Shown one piece after another: positions 1-6,488 of a stretch of 11,334 bases of DNA. This DNA comes from Emcibacteraceae bacterium (GTDB lineage: Bacteria > Pseudomonadota > Alphaproteobacteria > Sphingomonadales > Emcibacteraceae): contig JAESUD010000018.1 of NCBI GenBank assembly GCA_016763335.1, forward strand, positions 1 through 11,334, written 5' to 3'. The notes beneath the pieces are model-generated. The model had not been told where the DNA came from, made no database searches, and saw only the letters and a program-made list of their open reading frames with translations. Position 1 is the first letter of the stretch; each line of letters opens with the position of its first letter. Both the position numbers and the translations under genes were made by a program.

Positions 1-1
1 C

Positions 2-862
2 GAAGCAACAACCATTATTATCGTCGAACTCCGCTTGCCGCGTGTATTTATGGGCTTTCTTGCCGGGGCAACACTTGGTTTATCGGGCGCATCGCTGCAA
101 GGTATGTTAAGAAATCCGCTTGCTGATCCGGGAATAATTGGTGTTACATCGACAGCAGGGCTTGGTGCCGTCATCGCCATTTATTTTGGATTATCCGAAT
201 TTTCCCCGGTGGCCATTCAATTAATGGCAATACTCGGTGCGTTAATCGCAACATTCATTCTGGTGTTAATCGCCGCAAGGGACAGCAGTGTGCTCACATT
301 AATCCTCGCGGGTATTGGCATAAGTTCCCTTGCCACCGCCGCCATATCACTAACCATGAATTTTGCGCCCAACCCCATGACTTTACAGGATATGGTCATG
401 TGGATGCTCGGCTCACTTGAAAACAGAACCATAACCGATATATCTATTTCGCTGCCCTTTATCCTCATCGGTTGGGCATTACATTTGGGAATTTCCCATT
501 GCTTAGATGCCACTAGCCTTGGCGATGATACCGCAAGATCACTGGGGATTGATACCAAACGCATGCAGATAAAAATTATCCTCGGTGGTGCAATTTCTGT
601 CGGGGCAGTTGTTGCCGTATGCGGCGCCATCGGTTTTATTGGCCTTGTAGTACCCCATATTGTCAGGCGTTTCATTGGTTATGCGCCGGGTAGGTTGCTT
701 TTTTCATCAGCCATTATGGGCTCAATATTGCTTATCACGGCGGATTTATTCACGCGTATTTCTTACGGTAACGGGCAAATCCGCCTTGGCGTTGTGACAG
801 CGATGATTGGTGCGCCGCTCTTTCTTTATATAATTTATAAAACAAGAAGGGCCATGCGGTGA
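2..862 (+). CDS. FecCD-family ABC transporter permease, 5'-truncated by the window edge
   Basis: This is the inner-membrane permease subunit of an importer for iron chelates, heme or cobalamin (FecCD/BtuC family). The frame is open from base 2, so the true start lies outside; a TTG at 35 is inside the gene, because the family's conserved LRLPR stretch is encoded just around it. About 286 residues are visible against roughly 330-350 for the family, so a few dozen N-terminal residues are missing. Visible family hallmarks are the GA-LSGASLQG segment followed by RNPLADPGIIG, the GAxSVG...GAIGFIGLVVPHIVR segment that contacts the ATPase, and the C-terminal GxVTAMIGAPLFLYII helix. Multiple hydrophobic membrane segments run through the protein. 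It overlaps the ATPase gene by four bases (GTGA), so the two are very likely translationally coupled. The substrate-binding protein, if encoded here, must lie upstream. Family assignment is firm; the substrate is unknown. Confidence 0.95.
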   Translation, partial: EATTIIIVELRLPRVFMGFLAGATLGLSGASLQGMLRNPLADPGIIGVTSTAGLGAVIAIYFGLSEFSPVAIQLMAILGALIATFILVLIAARDSSVLTLILAGIGISSLATAAISLTMNFAPNPMTLQDMVMWMLGSLENRTITDISISLPFILIGWALHLGISHCLDATSLGDDTARSLGIDTKRMQIKIILGGAISVGAVVAVCGAIGFIGLVVPHIVRRFIGYAPGRLLFSSAIMGSILLITADLFTRISYGNGQIRLGVVTAMIGAPLFLYIIYKTRRAMR

Positions 863-1629
863 GTGATTTAACGGTCAGAAACTTAGACGTCATACTAGAT
901 GATAATCAAATTTTATCAGATGTATCCATCGATATCCCTCGCGGAAAACTTGTTGGTTTAATCGGCCCAAATGGTGCCGGCAAAAGCATCTTGTTAAAAT
1001 CAATCCTCGGATTAATCGATGAAGCGTCAGGAGAAATAACTCTAGATGATAAAGATCTTTCAACTTGGACTTTAAAAGAACGCGGTCAGAAAATATCTTA
1101 CGCCGCCCAAGGCGCCCCTGTTCACTGGCCGCTGACCGTCGGTCATTTGGTATCCCTAGGCCGTATCCCGCATTTATCGCCGTGGCAATCGACCAGCACT
1201 GAAGATCAGGCGCTAACGTTGGAAGCCATGAAGAAAACCAATGTTGATCATTTATCCACGAGGATTACGACAACACTATCCGGCGGTGAACGCGCCCGTG
1301 CCATGCTTGCGCGCGCCATCGTGACAGGAGCGGAATTTTTACTGGCTGATGAACCGATTGAAGCACTTGATCCATATCACCAAATTCAGATTATGAATAT
1401 CTTAAAGGACCTCGCCGATACTGGTCACGGCGTTCTACTGGTTCTACACGATCTTAATTTCGCGCAAAGTTACTGCGACGAACTTATTCTGATCGATAAA
1501 GGAAAAATAATTTCAAGCGGCAAACCACAAGACGTTCTAAGCGATGAGAACCTACAAAACGCCTATAATATTAAGGTAACGCGCTTGGAACAAGACGGTA
1601 AGTCTTACATCATCCCAAGCGCGCTTTAA
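859..1629 (+). CDS. ABC transporter ATP-binding protein, FecE/BtuD/HmuV type
   Basis: This is the cytoplasmic ATPase that powers the preceding FecCD-type permease. It has 256 residues, the usual size. Motifs in order are Walker A GPNGAGKS (36-43), Q-loop Gln84, signature LSGGE (140-144), Walker B ending in Asp164-Glu165 (FLLADEP), the D-loop around Asp171, and the switch His197 in VLHDLN. All catalytic elements are present. The start is GTG at 859, preceded by AGAAGGG at 844-850 with 8 bases of spacing, and it overlaps the permease stop. The DEPIEALDPYHQ stretch is a slight variant of the DEPTxxLDxxHQ usual in iron-chelate ATPases. The HWPLTVGHLVSLGR region after the Q-loop is typical of this importer class. 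The stop is 3 bases from the convergent acylase stop. Whether the cargo is a siderophore, heme or cobalamin cannot be decided from this subunit. Confidence 0.95.
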   Translation: MSDLTVRNLDVILDDNQILSDVSIDIPRGKLVGLIGPNGAGKSILLKSILGLIDEASGEITLDDKDLSTWTLKERGQKISYAAQGAPVHWPLTVGHLVSLGRIPHLSPWQSTSTEDQALTLEAMKKTNVDHLSTRITTTLSGGERARAMLARAIVTGAEFLLADEPIEALDPYHQIQIMNILKDLADTGHGVLLVLHDLNFAQSYCDELILIDKGKIISSGKPQDVLSDENLQNAYNIKVTRLEQDGKSYIIPSAL

Positions 1630-1632
1630 GCG

Positions 1633-3993
1633 TTATTTAAGCGGCACAAATTCCATTTCCCATTTGGTTTCTTGCGGCAAAAACGGTGTAGGGCTGCCCG
1701 CCATCCAATCCTTATGTCCAGCACCATAATAGGGTGATAACGGGTGACCGGATTGTCCGGCTGGCAGGTTCATTATGCCATTCTCCTCGTAACCGGGGCT
1801 AACGACAATACGTTCTGATTGTCCGGTTACAATACCGGCAATATGCGGCATGTTTTCCGTATCACCAGACTGAGGGTCATTTGGCATGTCTGTTAATTGC
1901 CCAAGAAACGGCACCGCAGCACCAAGGGGATGACGAATACTAGCGCGGTTTCGCTCACCCCATGTGTAATTATCAAGCTGGGTTTCCCCGGTGATAATTT
2001 CTTCCCATGCATCAAACGCCTGTTTTTCAAAGAAATATTGCCAATTATCAATCCCCGTTGGCAGCCAGCCATCCGGCATTTTTGTTACCAATTGCCAAAG
2101 TGGCCCTTCCCATTGATTGGTCGCACGGTCATAATTGCAGTTTTCGTTATACTCAACACATACACTTGTCAGGCTACCCATCAAAGTTTCATATACCTGA
2201 TGTCTATAGTCGCGAACCAAGCGGAAGCCGACCGAATTTTTATCAGCTCTGCCGCCCCAGTTTATTATATGTTCCAGATATGGAGCGAACGCATCATCAC
2301 CAGTATTTTCAAGAACGGAAACAAGTTGTTGTTGCCAGCGCGAAAGAAATACCGCTTTATCATCAAACATTATGTCATATAAATCAGTTTCACTAACCTC
2401 GCTATCAAGCGCAAATAAATCATCCCTGATTTGTTGCGCCCGTGCCCCCAGATCATAACTACTCGTGCCAAGTTTTTCTAAAAACTCGCCCGTTACCACC
2501 CGACTATTAGCCGTCCATAACCTGTTATGATCAGGATTATTAACTTTTGGATATTCAGCAGATGAATACCAACTGTCCCACGCCATTGCACCATCTGACC
2601 AATCCATCACTTTGGTATAATCACCGACACCACGGCGCGGTACCATACCAAATATGGTCCAGCCAATATTGCCTGCGCTATCCACAATCAAGGCGTTTTG
2701 CGCAGGAATACCAATTGTACCCGCGTATGACTGTGCTTCTTCAAGGGTTTTTACCGTTTCCATATTGATAAGCCCCATACTTGTGGAGCCTGGCACATGG
2801 GCGACCCAGCGAAATACATGCGTCTCCCCGTCCTGTAAATCTAGTACCGGTCCCCATATGGTTTCCCTGATGGTAATGGTCTCAGAATTACTGCCTTTTG
2901 ACAGTATAGTTTCATTAAATATTTCAAAATCCTTATATCCATCAACCGTTAAATACTGATTTTCATTTTCCTGATTTATTTTCAACTTAATTGTGTCAGA
3001 TGTATCAATATTACTATTGGTAAAACCCCATGCCACCGAACCATTACTTCCAACCACTATTGCCGGCGTTCCCGGAAGGGAAACACCGGTAAGGTCGAGC
3101 GATCCATCATTTAATTTCAATCTGAGTTTATACCAAATGGACGGTGCACGAATGCTCAGATGCATATCATTGGACAACATAGCCGCCCCGGTTTTGGTTA
3201 TCGCACCCGATACCGCCCAATTATTACTGCCGAGCATGGGTTGATCATCACGATCAAGTGAAGCCATTTTACGGCTTGTTATGACAGACGCCGGGGGAAT
3301 TTCAGCTGGCGTAAAAGGCACTGCATCAACTTGAATAGGTGCGTCCCATTCTGTCCTTTTTGCAAGTAAAAATGTTGCAAGTTCCGGGCTCAGTGTTTTA
3401 TTGATCAGATGGTTTTGCCATTCATAACCACCGCCAGAATCTTGCAACGTGAAATACATGGAATAAATAACAAGGTAACTATCTTCCATCGTCCATTTTC
3501 GAGGCTCTGATCCAAGAAGCCAATATTCAAATGGCTTGCTTCCCAAATCATTAAGCCCTGCATTGACGCCGTCTACATAAATACTAAGCAAAGCTTTATG
3601 TTCTGCTGGCAATTGATCAATACTGTTACGGGCACGTGTTCTAAAGCGGTGAAATCTGTTTTCCCGGTCCGTTTCCATAGCAAGGTCACCAAACAGTTCT
3701 GAAAGCTCGCCAGACGCCATCCTTCTTGATAAGTCCATTTGGAAAAAACGTTCTTGTGCATGGATATAACCAGACGCAAATGAAAGGTCACTTCTCGTGT
3801 CCGCTGATAATGTGGCATGGCCACGCGCGTCACGTTCAAGGTTCACAACAGCCGAAACACCCGCGGTTTCAATTACCCCATCAAGTGTCGGTAAGCTCGC
3901 GCGAAAACCAATATATATGACGGCCATACCGATAAGGCCGAGCCCCCCGATCAAGAGACAAATACGAATAAGCCATTTTTTAAAATTCATCAT
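1633..3993 (-). CDS. Penicillin acylase family Ntn-hydrolase, membrane-anchored (acylase 1)
   Basis: This is an amide hydrolase of the N-terminal-nucleophile superfamily (penicillin G acylase, cephalosporin acylase, AHL acylases such as QuiP and PvdQ). The 786-residue precursor should cleave itself before Ser256 (GSNNWAV) into an alpha and a beta chain. Taking Ser256 as beta-1, His278 falls at beta-23 and Asn496 (TANSRVV) at beta-241, which are the spacings of the His and oxyanion-hole Asn of penicillin G acylase. Other family segments are SGYIHAQERFFQMDLSRR (75-91), PGTPAIVVGSNGSVAWGFTN (307-326) and the C-terminal QSGHPLSPYYGAG. Residues 1-30 are a Lys/Arg start plus one hydrophobic segment with no lipobox, so an uncleaved periplasmic anchor or a signal peptide is likely. 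Two consecutive ATGs open the frame (3993 and 3990); the ribosome site is weak (GAAAG). A promoter-like site lies at 4049-4077. The substrate is unknown: N-acyl homoserine lactones, beta-lactams, lipopeptides and siderophore precursors are all possible for the family. Confidence 0.93.
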   Translation of the reverse strand: MMNFKKWLIRICLLIGGLGLIGMAVIYIGFRASLPTLDGVIETAGVSAVVNLERDARGHATLSADTRSDLSFASGYIHAQERFFQMDLSRRMASGELSELFGDLAMETDRENRFHRFRTRARNSIDQLPAEHKALLSIYVDGVNAGLNDLGSKPFEYWLLGSEPRKWTMEDSYLVIYSMYFTLQDSGGGYEWQNHLINKTLSPELATFLLAKRTEWDAPIQVDAVPFTPAEIPPASVITSRKMASLDRDDQPMLGSNNWAVSGAITKTGAAMLSNDMHLSIRAPSIWYKLRLKLNDGSLDLTGVSLPGTPAIVVGSNGSVAWGFTNSNIDTSDTIKLKINQENENQYLTVDGYKDFEIFNETILSKGSNSETITIRETIWGPVLDLQDGETHVFRWVAHVPGSTSMGLINMETVKTLEEAQSYAGTIGIPAQNALIVDSAGNIGWTIFGMVPRRGVGDYTKVMDWSDGAMAWDSWYSSAEYPKVNNPDHNRLWTANSRVVTGEFLEKLGTSSYDLGARAQQIRDDLFALDSEVSETDLYDIMFDDKAVFLSRWQQQLVSVLENTGDDAFAPYLEHIINWGGRADKNSVGFRLVRDYRHQVYETLMGSLTSVCVEYNENCNYDRATNQWEGPLWQLVTKMPDGWLPTGIDNWQYFFEKQAFDAWEEIITGETQLDNYTWGERNRASIRHPLGAAVPFLGQLTDMPNDPQSGDTENMPHIAGIVTGQSERIVVSPGYEENGIMNLPAGQSGHPLSPYYGAGHKDWMAGSPTPFLPQETKWEMEFVPLK

Positions 3994-4048
3994 TTTAACT
4001 TTCTATATTATGGGCACCTATATTATTGGCATCTTTATTTTACAAACC

Positions 4049-4077
4049 ATAACAATATATTTATCAACCGCTGTCAA
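4049..4077 (-). promoter_or_regulatory. Candidate sigma70-type promoter for acylase 1
   Basis: Read on the minus strand, a perfect -35 TTGACA (4077-4072) is followed after exactly 17 bases by TGTTAT (4054-4049), which matches TATAAT at 4 of 6 positions. Transcription would start near 4042, giving a leader of about 48 bases before the ATG at 3993. The -35 box lies directly against the T-rich tail of the terminator of the upstream acylase gene, so acylase 1 looks like its own transcription unit. Matches were scored by eye. Confidence 0.55.
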
Positions 4078-4113
4078 AATAAAATTGGGCCGAACAATTT
4101 AATGTCCGGCCCA
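4074..4113 (-). terminator. Rho-independent terminator of acylase 2
   Basis: On the minus strand, a perfect 7-bp stem (TGGGCCG at 4113-4107 pairing with CGGCCCA at 4092-4086) has a 14-base loop and is followed by ATTTTATTTT. It sits about 40 bases past the acylase 2 stop. The GC-rich stem stands out from AT-rich surroundings. The T-tract runs into the -35 box of the next promoter. Confidence 0.75.
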
Positions 4114-4115
4114 GA

Positions 4116-4143
4116 TTTTAAAATTTACGTTTTAAAATTTACG
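4116..4143. repeat. Perfect 14-bp tandem duplication
   Basis: The unit TTTTAAAATTTACG occurs twice without a gap (4116-4129 and 4130-4143), between the acylase 2 stop and its terminator hairpin. It lies in the 3' untranslated region. It looks like a recent slippage or duplication event; no function is evident. Confidence 0.9.
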
Positions 4144-4154
4144 TTTGGTTTGAA

Positions 4155-5948
4155 TTATTCACCGGGGTGATATTGGCGCTCAGCATGAGCATCAACATCT
4201 TCACGGTAATAATATACATCACGGAACGTTCCAGTGCCGTACATTTCACCTTGATCATCAAAATGTGGCGATGCAGGGTCACTGTTAAGGCCGCCAGCCA
4301 TAAGGGCCTTAGCGCGAACCTTATCACCAAACTCAACGGACGCAATAAAGCTGTTACCGCTTGTACCATACCATTTTTTTGTACCCGGATATTGACGTGA
4401 TCCCACAGATGCAAGCGCACCCCAACGACCAGAGCCAAGTTTCATTGGATGGCTCGGCTTTGTGTCATCAAATGTTTGACGCATATCGCTCGTGTTACGT
4501 TGGAAACGGTTAATCTCGCCCCATGCAATTTTCCAAGTACCAAAATCGGCTTCCATTTGCGCCATAGCAGCGGTTAATGCCTGTAAATATTTTTCACCAT
4601 TAACCTGTGTTTCTGCATAAGCATATGCATCAAACGGGTCAATGTTGCGACCACGCGGCACATTTTTGAAAAGCTCATTACCAAAATGATGGGCTAATGA
4701 TGTTTCCACACTGTCAAAGCCAGAACGTTTGTCCCAAGCCACTAACATATCAACGGCTTCTTTTAATGCTTCGTCCGGTGCGGCGTCATATGCTGCTTTC
4801 AACACCGGAACAAACCGTTGGAATGATGGCAATAATGTATCGTAGCCAACCTCGATTAAACTTTCGACCGTAAAGTCATTAATACCGGGATAAAGTCCTA
4901 CAGCATGTTCGCCGCGCGGATTTTCAAAATTAACAGACATATAACTCGGATAATCTTCTTTTTTCGGGCTATGTTCCGGCCCTGCTAGAGAGAACGGCCA
5001 GTTATTTGAATTATAAAGCCAGCCAGAACCAGGGTTCAAAGAATTAATAGCCTCTTCGACCGGGTGAAGTCCTTGCCAGTCTGTATCGGGGTTACTGCCG
5101 TCAACTGGATGATTATAATCATAATCCGTATTACGGATCGGGTGATAATTACCATGGAAATAGGCAATATTTCCGTCTTTATCCGCATAAACCGTATTAT
5201 TAGATGAGTTTGATTTAAGTCTCATCATTTCATAAAACTCATCATAGCTTGTTGTCTTTGATCTCACATAAGACTGATTAAGTGCTGTAAGTGGGATATT
5301 CATAAGTGAAACACTAATCCATTTATCATCTTCGGCACGAATAATTGGCCCGTGATGTGTGTGATAAATTGTGAAATCCCGTGAAGCCATGCCGTTGTCT
5401 GTTTTATAGTCAATAGTTTCAGTGGATACGGTAACTTCGCGTTCTTCATCGCCGTATTTATAGAATAACTTACCATCTTTTTCGATGATGGTTTCGGCAA
5501 ACTCATCAATTACATCAGCGCGAGATGACGTATGCATCCAACCATTATATTCACTAAAACCTTGATATATAAAGAACTGACCCCATGTTAACGCACCGTA
5601 AGCATTAAGGCCTTCTTCACTGACCATATGAGCTTCTTCACGGAAGTAAAAAGTAGTATGCGGATTAATATAAAGGAGGGCTTTACCATTAACAGTTTTT
5701 GACGGGGAAATAGCCATGCCGTTTGAACCGCGTGGTTCAAAATCAAGGTCACGTGGTGCTTCTGCCATTTTCATAGTGCCACCATAGAAATTTTCCAGAT
5801 TGTTAATGGAAATGCTTTCAATATCACCGCCAATACTACCTTCTGAAAATGAAAGTGCCATCCATGGTTCAAAACGTTTAATCACTTTTGCCTGTGTTTC
5901 AGGATGGGTATAAAGATAATAGTTAAGACCGTCTGCATAGGCATCCAT
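4155..5948 (-). CDS. C-terminal fragment of acylase 2 (rest of alpha chain and complete beta chain)
   Basis: This open frame runs from just after the nonsense codon to the normal stop. The first usable starts are TTG 5951 and ATG 5948 (used here), but no convincing ribosome site precedes them. The product would lack a signal peptide and about 135 N-terminal residues of the family fold. It does keep Gly-Ser (codon 5726-5724) and the His and Asn expected at beta-23 and beta-241. It is best read as the remainder of one gene, not as an independent gene. Confidence 0.5.
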   Translation of the reverse strand: MDAYADGLNYYLYTHPETQAKVIKRFEPWMALSFSEGSIGGDIESISINNLENFYGGTMKMAEAPRDLDFEPRGSNGMAISPSKTVNGKALLYINPHTTFYFREEAHMVSEEGLNAYGALTWGQFFIYQGFSEYNGWMHTSSRADVIDEFAETIIEKDGKLFYKYGDEEREVTVSTETIDYKTDNGMASRDFTIYHTHHGPIIRAEDDKWISVSLMNIPLTALNQSYVRSKTTSYDEFYEMMRLKSNSSNNTVYADKDGNIAYFHGNYHPIRNTDYDYNHPVDGSNPDTDWQGLHPVEEAINSLNPGSGWLYNSNNWPFSLAGPEHSPKKEDYPSYMSVNFENPRGEHAVGLYPGINDFTVESLIEVGYDTLLPSFQRFVPVLKAAYDAAPDEALKEAVDMLVAWDKRSGFDSVETSLAHHFGNELFKNVPRGRNIDPFDAYAYAETQVNGEKYLQALTAAMAQMEADFGTWKIAWGEINRFQRNTSDMRQTFDDTKPSHPMKLGSGRWGALASVGSRQYPGTKKWYGTSGNSFIASVEFGDKVRAKALMAGGLNSDPASPHFDDQGEMYGTGTFRDVYYYREDVDAHAERQYHPGE

Positions 5949-5987
5949 CAATTTTTTAAGCCACTCTGGTGCTTCAGCATATAACTT

Positions 5988-6353
5988 TTACATTTCATCT
6001 TGCTGAATAAAAAGACGCATTCTAAGATCGCGGAAAATTTGGCTTTCCCCTTCTGCTTGCGCAAGGAGGCCCATTGAATTCATATAATTTACTTCAATAC
6101 GGTTAAAGTCATCCTCGGCTTGTGCGTACATCACACCAAAAACCGCATCAGCATCGGTTTTCCCGTAAATATGAGGGATACCCCAATTGTCACGAATAAT
6201 GGTAATATTTTGTGCTTGTGCTTGCCAGCGTGCTACCTCGTCTGAAACGGGCGCTGCATCTGATCCGCCGTTATTGGCTTGCTCGGAATTTGCCCCCTCT
6301 TGTGATGAACAGGATGCTACTGCAAACAACATCAGGATAAGTATATTTTTCAT
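5988..6353 (-). CDS. N-terminal fragment of acylase 2 (lipoprotein signal plus start of alpha chain)
   Basis: As the sequence stands, translation from ATG 6353 ends at TAA 5990-5988 after 121 residues. The product would be an exported lipoprotein containing the lipobox VASC, an Ala/Gln/Asn/Ser-rich linker (about residues 18-37) and the first alpha-chain strands and helices. It lacks the autocatalytic serine and the whole beta chain, so it cannot be an active hydrolase on its own. Confidence 0.6.
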   Translation of the reverse strand: MKNILILMLFAVASCSSQEGANSEQANNGGSDAAPVSDEVARWQAQAQNITIIRDNWGIPHIYGKTDADAVFGVMYAQAEDDFNRIEVNYMNSMGLLAQAEGESQIFRDLRMRLFIQQDEM

Positions 6354-6392
6354 TGATTTTCCGTCCCTAATATGAATTTTTATTTCGGAAAA

Positions 6393-6421
6393 ACAATAGC
6401 CTCCAAATATAAGACTGTAAA
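6393..6421 (-). promoter_or_regulatory. Candidate promoter for acylase 2
   Basis: On the minus strand, TTTACA (6421-6416, 5 of 6 to TTGACA) is spaced 17 bases from TATTGT (6398-6393, 4 of 6 to TATAAT). The predicted start is near 6386, giving a leader of about 33 bases before the ATG at 6353. It lies just downstream of the receptor terminator, where a promoter is needed. This is a by-eye call. Confidence 0.4.
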
Positions 6422-6434
6422 GGCTTGAGCCATT

Positions 6435-6468
6435 AAAAAAGCCCGTATTAAAAAAATACGAGCCTTTT
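6435..6468 (-). terminator. Rho-independent terminator of the TonB-dependent receptor
   Basis: On the minus strand, AAAAGGCTCGTATT (6468-6455) pairs through a 5-base loop with AATACGGGCTTTTTT-type sequence (from 6449 down). The stem is about 14 bp with G-T wobbles that pair only in the minus-strand RNA, and it ends in a run of T. It lies 21 bases past the receptor stop, so the receptor and the acylases are probably separate transcription units. Confidence 0.85.
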
Positions 6469-6488
6469 AAATTTATATATGCAAAAAG

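Larger units (their letters stand above)
4155..6353 (-). pseudogene. Penicillin acylase family lipoprotein interrupted by one in-frame TAA (acylase 2)
   Basis: Read through the stop at 5990-5988, this is one continuous 732-codon frame encoding a complete penicillin-acylase-type Ntn hydrolase. The start ATG at 6353 is preceded by a purine-rich AGGGACGGA. Residues 1-15 form a lipoprotein signal peptide (lipobox VASC, Cys15). The alpha part carries DNWGIPHIYGKTDADAVFGV and AQAEDDF. The nucleophile is Ser210 after Gly (RGSNGMAI; codon 5726-5724). His232 lies at beta-23 and Asn450 (YNSNNWP) at beta-241, as in penicillin G acylase. The C-terminus keeps SGNSF, KALMAGGLNSDPASPHFDDQ and RDVYYYRED. The break is at codon 122, in DEM-stop-KLYAEAPEWL, where a Lys-like AAA-to-TAA change would explain it. 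The frame is kept on both sides and no other stop occurs in about 610 downstream codons. This may be a recent nonsense mutation, a sequence error or, less likely, readthrough. It belongs to a different subfamily from acylase 1. Confidence 0.85.

Noticed and set aside
1897..2396. Plus-strand open frames inside acylase 1
   Set aside because: They are shadows of the minus-strand gene, with no domain pattern, no ribosome sites and low-complexity composition. The same applies to the other overlapping frames at 217-675, 4139-4438, 7097-7333 and 9605-9973.
4155..5951. An independent 598-residue acylase gene starting at TTG 5951
   Set aside because: It has no ribosome site or signal peptide, and the frame joins exactly to the 121-residue lipoprotein start through one TAA. 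One broken gene explains both pieces better.
5952..5990. A frameshift between the two acylase 2 pieces
   Set aside because: The 36 bases after the TAA are 12 in-frame codons encoding sequence that fits the family (KLYAEAPEWLKK), so the lesion is a nonsense codon and not an indel.
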